From Mesorhizobium loti (GTDB lineage Bacteria; Pseudomonadota; Alphaproteobacteria; Rhizobiales; Rhizobiaceae), in assembly GCF_013170705.1 (NCBI RefSeq), contig NZ_CP033334.1, forward strand, positions 5,371,501 to 5,435,500: a stretch of DNA of 64,000 nucleotides, written 5' to 3'. The position numbers and the translations under genes were made by a program. The notes below the pieces were generated by a model. It was not told the origin of the DNA, ran no database searches, and saw only the letters and a program-made list of their open reading frames with translations. Shown in pieces: positions 17,346 through 26,425 of the stretch. Numbering within the stretch: position 1 is the stretch's first letter; the number at the start of each line of letters is the position of its first letter.

Positions 17346-18323
17346 GTGGAACTGCCGGCCCCTCTTCGACACGCCGTCGATCGCATCCTGGAAAAAATCC
17401 CGCTGCCGGACCTGAAGCAGGCGGCGAAAACACTCTCCGACCGCTACCGTGCAGAGCTGCGCGACGGCCGCCTGCACATGGCGCAGGACATGGCCGTCAA
17501 GGCCTATCTGGCGACGCGGCTGCCGGCGACCTATGCCGCGGTCCGCGCCAGCCTCGACACGCTGAACGCGGCCCGGCCGGATTTCACGCCGAAAACCCTG
17601 CTCGATGTCGGCGCCGGCCCTGGCACGGTGCTTTGGGCCACCAGCGCGCTCTGGCCCGATCTCGAACAGGCGGTTTTGCTGGAAGCGAGTGCGGCGGTGC
17701 GCAAGGTCGGCGAGGCGCTCGCCGCCGATGCCATCGCAGCCCGAACCGTCTGGCAGGCTGGCGACGTCACAACAGACCTGGCGGACCTTCGGCCGGCGGA
17801 CCTCGTCACCTGCGCCTATGTGCTGGACGAGATCGTGCCGGCATCACTGCCCAAATTGGTCGACCGGCTATGGCAGTTGACGACGGACACGCTGCTGATC
17901 ATCGAGCCGGGCACGCCTGCGGGCTGGCAGCGCATTCTGGCGGTGCGCGCACAACTGATCGCCGCCGGTGCGCATGTGCTGGCGCCTTGTCCGCATGAGA
18001 TGCCCTGCCCGCTCAGCCCGCCCGACTGGTGCCATTTTTCGCGCCGCGTCGCCCGCTCGCGCCTGCACCGGCTGGCCAAGGACGCCGATGTGCCGTGGGA
18101 AGACGAGAAATTCATCCTTGTCGCCGCTTCGCGCCAACCGGCCGCCTCCCATGCCGCCCGGGTCCTCGCACCGCCGAAATCCGGATCTGGCAAGGTTCTG
18201 CTCAAGCTTTGCCGGGAAGACGGCACGGCCGCGGAGCAACTGTTCACCAAGCGTGACGGCGCGGACTTCAAGCTGGCCCGGCGGCTGGACTGGGGCGACA
18301 GGCTGGAACCAGGCGGCACGTGA
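17346..18323 (+). CDS. Rsm22/METTL17-type small-ribosomal-subunit methyltransferase-like protein
   Basis: A 325-residue protein with a SAM-binding loop LLDVGAGPGT (85-94) and the Rsm22 cysteine cluster: Cys215, Cys221 and Cys229 in APCPHEMPCPLSPPDWCHF, plus Cys289 in KLCREDG. Mitochondrial relatives (yeast Rsm22, human METTL17) act in small-subunit assembly and METTL17 uses four cysteines to hold an Fe-S cluster; the same spacing class is seen here, so a metal cluster is likely. A GTG start lies just after the ynfA stop, so the genes are probably co-transcribed. The methyl-acceptor, if any, is unknown. Confidence 0.85.
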   Translation: MELPAPLRHAVDRILEKIPLPDLKQAAKTLSDRYRAELRDGRLHMAQDMAVKAYLATRLPATYAAVRASLDTLNAARPDFTPKTLLDVGAGPGTVLWATSALWPDLEQAVLLEASAAVRKVGEALAADAIAARTVWQAGDVTTDLADLRPADLVTCAYVLDEIVPASLPKLVDRLWQLTTDTLLIIEPGTPAGWQRILAVRAQLIAAGAHVLAPCPHEMPCPLSPPDWCHFSRRVARSRLHRLAKDADVPWEDEKFILVAASRQPAASHAARVLAPPKSGSGKVLLKLCREDGTAAEQLFTKRDGADFKLARRLDWGDRLEPGGT

Positions 18324-18397
18324 ACGGCCGATTGTTCTTGCTTCGTTCCAATAGCGCGCGTAAGAATCGTTGCTTGCCGAGTCAACCGGAATCGGGA

Positions 18398-18437
18398 CAC
18401 AGGAACACTGTCCTGTGGACGGTTTTCCGTTCCTGTG
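18398..18437. promoter_or_regulatory. CACAGGA/TCCTGTG inverted and direct repeats upstream of dnaB
   Basis: CACAGGA (18398-18404) faces TCCTGTG (18411-18417), and TCCTGTG recurs at 18431-18437, exactly 20 bases further on. Three copies of one seven-base box on roughly helical spacing suggest a protein-binding site in the dnaB promoter region. No cognate factor is identified. Confidence 0.35.
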
Positions 18438-18541
18438 AACAACGGGCATCAAGGTTGGTTGGTCGTGCGGTGATGCAGAAAGGTCAGCACGGTTTCATCT
18501 CGTTCTGATATCGAGAAGCCGGGATCGAAATCGGGGATATC

Positions 18542-20035
18542 ATGGCAGAGGCAGCACGAAAATTCGGCGTGGCGGAGCAGCAACCGCTTTATCGCGAGGC
18601 GCCGAACAACATCGAGGCGGAGCAGGCGCTGCTCGGCGCGATACTCGTCAACAACGATGCCTTCTACCGCGTCTCGGACTTCCTGAAGCCGGGCCATTTC
18701 TACGAACCCCTGCACCGCCGGATTTTCGAGATCGCGGCTGAGCTCATCCGCATGGGCAAGGTGGCGACCCCGATCACGCTGAAGACCTTCCTGCCGGCCG
18801 ACGAGAAGGTCGGCGACATGACGGTAGCGCAATATGTGGTGCGGCTGGCGGTCGAAGCCGTCACCGTCGTCAACGCCACCGACTATGGCCGCGCCATCTA
18901 TGACCTGGCGACGCGCCGCGCGCTGATCACCGTCGGCGAGGACATGGTCAACATCGCCTATGACGCGCCGGTCGACATGTCGCCTTCCGAGCAGATCGAG
19001 GACGCCGAGCGCCGCCTGTTCGAACTGGCCGAAACCGGACGCTACGATGGCGGCTTCGAGAGCTTCACCGACGCGGTCAAGACGGCCGTGGACATGGCCA
19101 ATGCGGCCTATATGCGCGACGGACACCTGTCGGGCCTCGCCACCGGCATGCGCGATCTCGACCGCCGCATGGGCGGCCTGCAATCGTCGGATCTGATCGT
19201 GCTTGCCGGCCGCCCCGGCATGGGCAAGACGTCGCTCGCCACCAACATCGCCTTCAACGTCGCCGAGGCCTATGTGCCGGCGCAGCAGGCAGACGGATCG
19301 TTCAAGGCGGCCAATGGCGGCGTCGTCGGCTTCTTCTCGCTCGAAATGTCGTCCGAGCAGCTCGCAACCCGTATCATCTCCGAGCAGACGGAAATCTCGT
19401 CCTCAAAAATCCGCCGCGGCGAAATTACCGAAATGGATTTCGAAAAGCTGGTTGCCTGTTCGCAGACCATGCAGAAGATCCCGCTTTTCATCGACCAGAC
19501 CGGCGGTATCTCGATTGCGCAGCTGTCCGCCCGCGCGCGTCGCCTGAAGCGCCAGCGCGGTCTCGACCTGATCGTCATCGACTATATCCAGCTGATGCAG
19601 GGCTCGAGCGCCAGGGCCTCGCAGAACCGCGTGCAGGAAATCACCGAGATCACGACGGGCCTGAAGGCGCTGGCCAAGGAGCTGGCCGTGCCGATCATCG
19701 CGCTGTCGCAGCTGTCGCGTCAGGTCGAAAGCCGCGACGACAAGCGCCCGCAACTCTCCGACTTGCGTGAATCCGGCTCGATCGAGCAGGACGCCGACGT
19801 CGTGATGTTCGTCTACCGCGAGGAGTATTACCTCAAGAACCGTGAGCCGAAGCTCGGCACGGAGGAATACGTCAAGTGGGAAAACGAGATGAACGAGATG
19901 CGCGGCAAGGCCGAGGTCATCGTCGCCAAGCAGCGCCACGGCCCGACGGGCTCGGTGACGCTCGCCTTCCACGGCGAATTCACCCGCTTCTCCGATCTGG
20001 CGGAAGAGCATCATATCGCGGAGAGGTTTGAGTAG
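18542..20035 (+). CDS. dnaB: Replicative DNA helicase DnaB
   Basis: Hexameric 5'-3' helicase of the replication fork. The N-terminal primase-interacting domain (EAEQALLGAILVNNDAFY, about 25-42) is followed by the RecA-like core with Walker A AGRPGMGKTS (222-231), the Walker B region LDLIVIDYIQLMQG, and the DRESGSIEQDADVVMFVYRE-type motif. The 497-residue length is standard and no intein is present. An in-frame GGGGAT ribosome site precedes the ATG. radA follows 45 bases downstream. Confidence 0.97.
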   Translation: MAEAARKFGVAEQQPLYREAPNNIEAEQALLGAILVNNDAFYRVSDFLKPGHFYEPLHRRIFEIAAELIRMGKVATPITLKTFLPADEKVGDMTVAQYVVRLAVEAVTVVNATDYGRAIYDLATRRALITVGEDMVNIAYDAPVDMSPSEQIEDAERRLFELAETGRYDGGFESFTDAVKTAVDMANAAYMRDGHLSGLATGMRDLDRRMGGLQSSDLIVLAGRPGMGKTSLATNIAFNVAEAYVPAQQADGSFKAANGGVVGFFSLEMSSEQLATRIISEQTEISSSKIRRGEITEMDFEKLVACSQTMQKIPLFIDQTGGISIAQLSARARRLKRQRGLDLIVIDYIQLMQGSSARASQNRVQEITEITTGLKALAKELAVPIIALSQLSRQVESRDDKRPQLSDLRESGSIEQDADVVMFVYREEYYLKNREPKLGTEEYVKWENEMNEMRGKAEVIVAKQRHGPTGSVTLAFHGEFTRFSDLAEEHHIAERFE

Positions 20036-20080
20036 CTTTTTGACCTACCGACCCGCTCCGTTCCAACTCGCGGCAGCCTG

Positions 20081-21484
20081 ATGGCCAAATCGCGCGTCCA
20101 GTTCATCTGCCAGAACTGCGGATCGGTGCATCAGCGCTGGGCCGGCAAATGCGATGCCTGCGGCGAGTGGAACACGCTGGTCGAGGAAGGCACGTCCGGC
20201 GGCATCGGTTCGGGGCCGGCCAACACGCGCAACGCCCGCAAGGGCCGCGCGGTGGTGCTGACCACGCTCTCAGGCGATATCGAGGATGCGCCGCGCATCA
20301 TATCGGGCATCGGCGAGCTCGACCGCGCCACCGGCGGCGGCTTCGTGCGCGGTTCCGCGCTTCTGGTCGGCGGCGATCCGGGCATCGGCAAGTCGACGCT
20401 GCTCACCCAGGCCGCCGCCGCGCTGGCATCAAAGGGTCACCGCATCGTCTATGTCTCGGGCGAAGAAGCCGTCGCGCAGATCAGGCTGCGCGCGCAACGC
20501 CTCGGCGTTGCCTCGGCGCCGGTCGAGCTCGCGGCGGAAACCAATGTCGAGGATATCCTCGCCACGATCGCCGACGGCAAGCGGCCGGATCTGGTTATTC
20601 TCGATTCGATCCAGACGCTGTGGACCGACCTTGCCGATTCGGCGCCGGGCACGGTCACCCAGGTGCGCGCCGCCGCCCAGGCGATGATCCGCTATGCGAA
20701 ATCCACGGGGGCGGCGATCGTCCTGGTCGGCCATGTCACCAAGGAAGGCCAGATCGCCGGGCCGCGCGTGGTCGAGCACATGGTCGACGGCGTGCTCTAT
20801 TTCGAGGGCGAGGGCGGCCACCACTACCGCATCCTGCGCACGGTGAAGAACCGTTTCGGACCGACCGACGAGATCGGCGTCTTCGAAATGTCGGACAAGG
20901 GGTTGCGCGAGGTCTCCAACCCATCGGAACTGTTCCTGGGCGAGCGGCATGCGAAATCGCCTGGCGCGGCCGTTTTCGCCGGCATGGAAGGCACAAGGCC
21001 GGTTCTGGTCGAGATCCAGGCGCTGGTGGCGCCCTCCTCCCTTGGCACGCCGCGCCGGGCGGTGGTCGGCTGGGACGGCGCGCGACTTTCGATGGTGCTG
21101 GCTGTGCTGGAGGCGCATTGCGGCGTTCGCTTCGGCACCCATGACGTCTACCTCAATGTCGCCGGCGGCTACCGCATCAGCGAGCCGGCGGCCGATCTCG
21201 CGGTCGCGGCCGCACTGGTTTCCTCGCTCACCGGCCTTGCCCTTCCCGCCGATTGCGTCTATTTCGGCGAAATCAGCCTTTCAGGCGCTGTGAGGCCGGT
21301 TGCGCATGCGCAACAGCGCCTCAAGGAAGCTGAAAAGCTGGGTTTTGGTAGCGCGGTTCTGCCCTTGGGCAGCGAGGAACTTGCCGGAGGGATCGGGGCC
21401 GGCGCTTTCCAGCCGACCGAGCTTGCCGACCTCGTGGCGCGCATAGCCGGCTCACGGCGCAGCCGCGTCGACGATGAAGAATAA
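20081..21484 (+). CDS. radA: DNA repair protein RadA
   Basis: Branch-migration ATPase that helps process recombination intermediates. It has a four-cysteine zinc finger at the N-terminus (Cys10, 13, 24, 27 in FICQNCGS ... GKCDACGEW), Walker A GGDPGIGKST (about 97-106), the RadA-specific KNRFG motif (254-258) and a C-terminal Lon-protease-like domain. Length 467 residues is normal. The dnaB-radA-cvpA-purF order is widely conserved in Hyphomicrobiales. Confidence 0.97.
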   Translation: MAKSRVQFICQNCGSVHQRWAGKCDACGEWNTLVEEGTSGGIGSGPANTRNARKGRAVVLTTLSGDIEDAPRIISGIGELDRATGGGFVRGSALLVGGDPGIGKSTLLTQAAAALASKGHRIVYVSGEEAVAQIRLRAQRLGVASAPVELAAETNVEDILATIADGKRPDLVILDSIQTLWTDLADSAPGTVTQVRAAAQAMIRYAKSTGAAIVLVGHVTKEGQIAGPRVVEHMVDGVLYFEGEGGHHYRILRTVKNRFGPTDEIGVFEMSDKGLREVSNPSELFLGERHAKSPGAAVFAGMEGTRPVLVEIQALVAPSSLGTPRRAVVGWDGARLSMVLAVLEAHCGVRFGTHDVYLNVAGGYRISEPAADLAVAAALVSSLTGLALPADCVYFGEISLSGAVRPVAHAQQRLKEAEKLGFGSAVLPLGSEELAGGIGAGAFQPTELADLVARIAGSRRSRVDDEE

Positions 21485-21486
21485 CG

Positions 21487-21501
21487 CGGCTCGTCGAGCC
21501 G
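21487..21501 (+). terminator. Small hairpin between radA and cvpA
   Basis: CGGCTC, loop GTC, GAGCCG, followed by an A-rich rather than T-rich stretch on this strand. It is weak as a terminator. Confidence 0.3.
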
Positions 21502-21531
21502 TGAAAAAGAGATCGGAGTGGGGCGAAAGAC

Positions 21532-22188
21532 ATGCCGATTACGCTGCTTGACGGAATCCTGGTCGGCTTCACCCTGGTCTCGGCGATGCTCGCCATGGTT
21601 CGCGGCTTCTCGCGCGAGGTCCTGTCCGTCGTCTCGTGGGCGGCGGCGGCGGCGGCGGCTTTCTTCTTCTACAAGCCGGTCCTGCCTTACCTCAAGCCCT
21701 ACATCGACAATGAGAAGATCGCCATGGCGGCCTCCGCCGGCGTTGTCTTCATCATCGCGCTGATCGTCGTCTCGGTCATCACCATGAAGCTTGCCGACTG
21801 GATCATCGATTCGCGGATCGGCGCCCTCGACCGCACGCTTGGCTTCCTCTACGGCGCCGCGCGCGGCATCCTGGTCGTCGCCGTCGCGCTGCTGTTCTTC
21901 AACTGGCTGGCTGGCGCCAAGGCACCGGCCTGGGTGACGGAGGCCAAGTCGCGGCCGCTGCTGGAGCAGATCGGCGCCAAGCTTGAAAGCCTGCTGCCCG
22001 AGGATCCGGAAAACGCCATCCTGAAGAAGCTCAATCCGAATCAGCCCGCCGCCGAGACGCCGGCCGCTCCGGACGCACCGGCGGCGGACGCCCCTGCCGG
22101 CGGCGACGACGCCAATGCACCGGCTCCCGACGACAATGATGCCGGCCCGGCGGACAACACGGCCAAGCCAGCAGCGCCTGCAAACTGA
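21532..22188 (+). CDS. CvpA family membrane protein
   Basis: A 218-residue protein with four hydrophobic helices in the first ~130 residues and the CvpA-family start ITLLDGILVGFTLVSAMLAM, followed by VRGFSREVLSVVSW. The last ~55 residues are Ala/Pro/Asp-rich and probably disordered. CvpA was named for colicin V production in Escherichia coli, but its usual role seems to be in envelope homeostasis. As in many proteobacteria it lies directly before purF. Confidence 0.9.
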   Translation: MPITLLDGILVGFTLVSAMLAMVRGFSREVLSVVSWAAAAAAAFFFYKPVLPYLKPYIDNEKIAMAASAGVVFIIALIVVSVITMKLADWIIDSRIGALDRTLGFLYGAARGILVVAVALLFFNWLAGAKAPAWVTEAKSRPLLEQIGAKLESLLPEDPENAILKKLNPNQPAAETPAAPDAPAADAPAGGDDANAPAPDDNDAGPADNTAKPAAPAN

Positions 22189-22281
22189 CGCACCTGGACT
22201 GACGATGGTGTGAACGACTGCACGGCGCGCGTTGCTTTCGGCGCGAACCCGCACTATATGGCGATTTTAGCGGAGCTTAAG

Positions 22282-23751
22282 ATGGCAGACGCAGACGACG
22301 TGCTTTCCGCCGAGGCCGACGACCATTTCCATGACGAATGCGGGGTGTTCGGCATTTTCGGCCGACAGGACGCAGCGGCGATCGTCACGCTCGGACTGCA
22401 TGCGCTGCAGCATCGCGGCCAGGAAGCGGCCGGCATCGTTTCCTATGATGGCAGCCAATTCCATGTTGAACGCCATGTCGGCCTGATCGGCGACACTTTC
22501 ACCAAGCAGCGCGTCATCGACAGCCTGCAAGGCAACCGTGCGATCGGCCACACGCGCTACGCCACGACCGGCGGCGCCGGCATGCGCAACATCCAGCCCT
22601 TCTTCGCCGAGCTCGCCGATGGCGGCTTTGCCGTCGCGCATAACGGCAATCTCACCAACGCCATGACGGTGCAGCGCGCGCTGCAGAAGCAGGGCGCGAT
22701 CTTCTCGTCCACATCCGACACCGAGACGCTTTTGCACCTGGTTGCGACCAGCAAGGAGCGCGACCTCAACTCGCGTTTCATCGACGCCGTTCGTCAGGTC
22801 GAAGGCGCCTTCTCGCTGGTGGCGATGACGGCCAAGAAGATGATCGGCTGCCGCGATCCGCTCGGTATCCGCCCGCTGGTGCTCGGCGATCTCGACGGTG
22901 CCTGGATCCTCGCCTCCGAAACCTGCGCGCTGGACATTATCGGCGCACGCTTCGTGCGCGACCTGAAGCCCGGCGAGATGGTCGTCGTCACCTCCAAGGG
23001 CATCGAGAGCCTGTTCCCGTTCGAGCCGCAGAAGACCCGCTTCTGCATCTTCGAATATGTCTATTTCGCCCGCCCGGATTCCTCGGTCGAGGGCCGCAAC
23101 GTCTACGAAGTGCGCAAGCGCATCGGCGCCGAGCTGGCGCAGGAGAACCCGGTCGAGGCCGACATCGTCGTGCCGGTGCCGGATTCGGGTACGCCGGCGG
23201 CGATCGGCTTCAGCCAGGCGGCAGGCATTCCGTTCGAGCTCGGTATCATCCGCAACCACTATGTCGGCCGTACCTTCATCCAGCCGGGCGATTCGATCCG
23301 CCACATGGGCGTCAAGCTCAAGCACAATGCCAACCGCCGCATGATCGAGGGCAAGCGCGTGGTGCTGGTCGACGATTCGATCGTGCGCGGCACCACCAGC
23401 CAGAAGATCGTGCAGATGGTGCGCGACGCCGGCGCCAGGGAAGTGCATATGCGCATCGCCTCGCCGCCGACCAGCGCCTCCTGCTTCTATGGCGTCGACA
23501 CGCCGGAGAAGTCGAAGCTTCTGGCGTCGCGCATGTCGGTGGAAGAGATGGCCGAATTCATCCGCGTCGATTCACTCGGCTTCCTCTCGATAAACGGGCT
23601 CTACCGTGCCGTCGGCGAGGCCAGCCGAAACGACGAACAGCCGCAGTTCTGCGACGCCTGCTTCACCGGCCAGTATCCGACCCGCTTGCTCGACTTCGAA
23701 GGCCACGACAATGTACGCACGCTGTCGCTGCTTGCGAACAGCGGGGCGTAG
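22282..23751 (+). CDS. purF: Amidophosphoribosyltransferase
   Basis: Commits phosphoribosyl pyrophosphate to purine synthesis. The glutaminase nucleophile is Cys20 in HDECGVFGIFG, preceded by a short propeptide as in Bacillus subtilis PurF, and the PRPP loop VVLVDDSIVRGTTS lies near residues 370-383. Cys residues in KTRFCIFEY, SASCFYG and FCDACFTGQYPT match the Fe-S ligands of the Bacillus-type enzyme. The ATG at 22282 is chosen because GGAG lies eight bases upstream and it gives 489 residues; the frame stays open 72 bases further back. Confidence 0.96.
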   Translation: MADADDVLSAEADDHFHDECGVFGIFGRQDAAAIVTLGLHALQHRGQEAAGIVSYDGSQFHVERHVGLIGDTFTKQRVIDSLQGNRAIGHTRYATTGGAGMRNIQPFFAELADGGFAVAHNGNLTNAMTVQRALQKQGAIFSSTSDTETLLHLVATSKERDLNSRFIDAVRQVEGAFSLVAMTAKKMIGCRDPLGIRPLVLGDLDGAWILASETCALDIIGARFVRDLKPGEMVVVTSKGIESLFPFEPQKTRFCIFEYVYFARPDSSVEGRNVYEVRKRIGAELAQENPVEADIVVPVPDSGTPAAIGFSQAAGIPFELGIIRNHYVGRTFIQPGDSIRHMGVKLKHNANRRMIEGKRVVLVDDSIVRGTTSQKIVQMVRDAGAREVHMRIASPPTSASCFYGVDTPEKSKLLASRMSVEEMAEFIRVDSLGFLSINGLYRAVGEASRNDEQPQFCDACFTGQYPTRLLDFEGHDNVRTLSLLANSGA

Positions 23752-23774
23752 GCCAGACCTTACGGAATTCTCGC

Positions 23775-24515
23775 ATGACCCTCGACCTTACCGGCCGCGT
23801 CGCGGTCGTCACCGGCGCCTCGCGCGGCATCGGCTATTTCATCGCCAGGGAATTGGCCGCCGCCGGCGCGCATGTGATCGCGGTTGCGCGCACCGTCGGT
23901 GGTCTCGAGGAACTCGACGACCAGATCAAGGCGGCCGGTGGCCAGGCGACGCTGGTGCCTCTCGATCTCGCCGACATGGCCGGTATCGACCGGCTGGGCG
24001 GCGCCATCCATGAGCGCTGGGGCAAGCTCGACATTCTCGTCGCCAATGCCGGCGTGCTCGGCGTCATCTCGCCGATCGGCCATGTCGAGGCCAAGACCTT
24101 CGAGAAGGTGATGACGATCAACGTCACCTCGACCTGGCGGCTGATCCGTTCGGTCGACCCGCTGCTCAGGCTTTCGGATGCCGGCCGAGCCATCATCCTG
24201 TCGTCCAACGCGGCGCATTCGGCGCGCGCCTTCTGGGCGCCCTACGCGGCATCGAAGGCGGCGGTCGAGACCATGATGCGCTCCTGGGCGCATGAGACGC
24301 AAAGCCTGCCGTTGCGGGTCAATGCCGCCGACCCCGGCGCCACCCGTACCGCCATGCGAGCCCAGGCCGTGCCCGGCGAGGATCCGGAGACGCTGCCGCA
24401 CCCCTCGGAGATCGCCAAGCGCATCGTGCCGTTGGCCAGCCCCGAACTCAAAGAAACCGGGCTGATCTTCCAGGCCAAGCACAACCGCTTCGTCTCCTAC
24501 CGGCAGCCTGAATGA
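23775..24515 (+). CDS. SDR-family oxidoreductase
   Basis: A 246-residue classical short-chain dehydrogenase/reductase. It has the dinucleotide motif TGASRGIG near residue 13, the NAG motif in VANAGVLG, and the catalytic Tyr/Lys in YAASKAAVE. The substrate is unknown. It starts 24 bases after purF and may be transcribed with it, although no pathway link is evident. Confidence 0.92.
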   Translation: MTLDLTGRVAVVTGASRGIGYFIARELAAAGAHVIAVARTVGGLEELDDQIKAAGGQATLVPLDLADMAGIDRLGGAIHERWGKLDILVANAGVLGVISPIGHVEAKTFEKVMTINVTSTWRLIRSVDPLLRLSDAGRAIILSSNAAHSARAFWAPYAASKAAVETMMRSWAHETQSLPLRVNAADPGATRTAMRAQAVPGEDPETLPHPSEIAKRIVPLASPELKETGLIFQAKHNRFVSYRQPE

Positions 24516-24608
24516 CCGCACCCCTTCGGCTTGAAGGATCCCAAAGGGATTAAAAGGGCCTCCGGCTTCGTTCTCCTGACGTAGGACATTCGAAACCGGA
24601 GGACCGAC

Positions 24609-25250
24609 ATGCGCAGACTTCTTCTCATTGCCACCACCGCCTTTGTGGCCGCTCTCGGCACGACAGCAGGCGTGGCCGTCTCCCAAGATGCCAAGATGAG
24701 TTTCTTTGTCACCAGTGTCGGCTCCGGCAAGGGTGCCGATCTTGGCGGCTTGAAGGGCGCCGACGCGCATTGCGATTCGCTGGCTGAAGCCGCCGGCGTC
24801 ACCGGAAAGACCTGGCATGCCTATCTGTCGACCAGCGCCGAGGATGCACGCGACCGTATCGGCAAGGGGCCTTGGTTCAACGCCAAGGGCGAGAAAATCG
24901 CCGACGATGTCGCCTCCTTGCATGGCGACGCCAACGGCATCACCAAGCAGACGGCGCTGAACGAAAAGGGCGAAGTGGTCAACGGCCGCGGCGACACGCC
25001 GAACAGGCATGACATGCTGACTGGATCGAAACCCGACGGCACCAGGATTGCCGACCAGACCTGTGGCGACTGGACGATGAGCGGCGCCGAAGGGGCCGCC
25101 ATGATGGGTCATCACGACCGCACCGGCCTTGACGATTCGGCGGCGGCGAAGTCGTGGAATTCCTCGCACGCCTCGCGTGGTGGCTGCAGCCAGGAGGCGT
25201 TGAAAGGCACCGGCGGCGACGGCCTGTTCTATTGTTTTGCGACCGACTGA
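24609..25250 (+). CDS. Exported C-type-lectin-like protein
   Basis: A 213-residue protein with a signal peptide ending about residue 26 (VAVSQDAK). The mature part has paired cysteines and the phrases ADAHCDSLAEAAG, WHAYLST, CGDWTMSG, WNSSHASRGGCSQ and GLFYCFATD, which resemble the collagen-type/C-type-lectin fold annotated as lectin in some rhizobial genomes. It should be periplasmic or secreted. A GGAGG site lies ahead of the ATG. Ligand and role are not known. Confidence 0.75.
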   Translation: MRRLLLIATTAFVAALGTTAGVAVSQDAKMSFFVTSVGSGKGADLGGLKGADAHCDSLAEAAGVTGKTWHAYLSTSAEDARDRIGKGPWFNAKGEKIADDVASLHGDANGITKQTALNEKGEVVNGRGDTPNRHDMLTGSKPDGTRIADQTCGDWTMSGAEGAAMMGHHDRTGLDDSAAAKSWNSSHASRGGCSQEALKGTGGDGLFYCFATD

Positions 25251-25421
25251 GCGCCGCCCGCAACAACGTAACTGGTTTGGCGGCCCGCCGATCGATCACG
25301 CGGCTGTGATCTGAAGGAGAAAGGCTGCCCCGCGGTCATGCTTTCGTCATTTCCGAGGAGTTGTTAGGATCGGAACGACTCCCACAACAAGCGCCCCGCT
25401 GGGCAGAACAAGGAAATCCCC

Positions 25422-25640
25422 ATGGCTACAACCGCAGCGTTGGTCTGGTATCTGGTAATCGCCGGCCCGCAGGGCGGCATGGTGGTGCTGCCCAGCACCT
25501 TCGACAAGCGTGAGCAGTGCACCGCCGCCATCACCGAGTATCAGAAGCAGCCGACACCAACCGGCTGGTCCGTGCAGTGCGTGCCGAGCGCCTCGCCCTT
25601 CACCGACGAGGGCGATGCCGAAGCGCCGGCTGCGCAGTAA
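25422..25640 (+). CDS. Small conserved-looking protein of unknown function
   Basis: A 72-residue protein with a hydrophobic N-terminus (MATTAALVWYLVIAG) that could be a signal or membrane anchor, and two cysteines (KREQCTAAI, SVQCVPS) that could form a disulfide. AAGGAAA lies eight bases before the ATG and a strong terminator follows, both of which support a real gene. I do not recognise a family. Confidence 0.7.
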   Translation: MATTAALVWYLVIAGPQGGMVVLPSTFDKREQCTAAITEYQKQPTPTGWSVQCVPSASPFTDEGDAEAPAAQ

Positions 25641-25647
25641 ATATCGG

Positions 25648-25689
25648 AAATCACAAGGCCTGCGGCCGCTGTCGCGGGCCTTGTGATTT
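25648..25689. terminator. Long bidirectional terminator
   Basis: AAATCACAAGGCCTGCG and its near-perfect inverse copy form a stem of about 16 base pairs with A and T runs on either side, so it can end the small gene on the plus strand and the OsmC gene, whose stop codon it reaches, on the minus strand. Confidence 0.8.
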
Positions 25690-26195
25690 CAGCGCCGGGC
25701 GCTCACCGTCAGCTCCGGTTTCTGGTTGATGGTCTGGAACACCACGCAGTAGCGCTCCGTCAGCTTCAGCAGCGAGTCGATGCGCTCCTGGGGTTCATCC
25801 GTGTCGAGACCGAAATTGAGCCGGATGGCACGAAAACCGACCGGCGCGTCCTTGGCGACACCCAGCGTGCCGCGAAAATCAAGATCGCCCTCGGCCTCCA
25901 CCGTGGCGGCGCCGAGCTTGAACTCAAGCGCTGTCGCCACCGCCTTCAGCGTCACGCCGGCACAGGCCACCAAGGCCTCAAGCAGCATGTCGCCGGAACA
26001 GAGCTCGAGCCCTGAGCCGCCTGTCGCCGGATGCAGGCCGGCGATTGCCAGCGCCCTGCCCGTCTCCACCTTGCAGGCCACCGACTGGTCGTCGATCGAC
26101 CCCTTCGCTCTCAATGTGATCAACGCCTGCGAGGCGTCGTCGCGATAGGCCTGTTTCAAGGGCGCCTGCTTGGCCTTCAGTTCGATTGCATCCAT
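25689..26195 (-). CDS. OsmC family protein
   Basis: A 168-residue OsmC/Ohr-type protein. The peroxidatic cysteine region LVACAGVTLKAVATALEF and the earlier ELCSGDMLLEAL follow the family pattern, and the C-terminus LLKLTERYCVVFQTI carries the second conserved cysteine. Members reduce organic hydroperoxides or bind thiol adducts. The ATG is placed at MDAIELKAKQAP; the frame stays open upstream, but that part is unlike the family. It is divergent from the DMT exporter. Confidence 0.88.
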   Translation of the reverse strand: MDAIELKAKQAPLKQAYRDDASQALITLRAKGSIDDQSVACKVETGRALAIAGLHPATGGSGLELCSGDMLLEALVACAGVTLKAVATALEFKLGAATVEAEGDLDFRGTLGVAKDAPVGFRAIRLNFGLDTDEPQERIDSLLKLTERYCVVFQTINQKPELTVSARR

Positions 26196-26425
26196 TTGCG
26201 TTGCCTCTTTCGCTTTGCGGCCAGCGAGTAGCATGGCTTTGTAAGATATAAGTGCCGATCGCGGCCCGGAAGCAAGACCGCCAGATCCTGCCCCAACGCA
26301 AGCCCAGGGCTGGCGCAGCGCTGTGCCAACTTTCGACCGTATAGCTTGGCAAGATGGGCCGACTCCCCGGCCATCATGTTGATCCACGAAATTTCTGTTG
26401 CTTCCTGTAACACTGGTCCGCGCCT

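Noticed and set aside
15920-17386. A 488-codon frame antisense to cfa and ynfA
   Set aside because: Both sense genes have intact motifs; the antisense product is His/Arg/Gly-rich with no family resemblance.
22267-23448. A 393-codon open frame antisense to purF
   Set aside because: purF is certain on the other strand; the antisense frame shows no domain.
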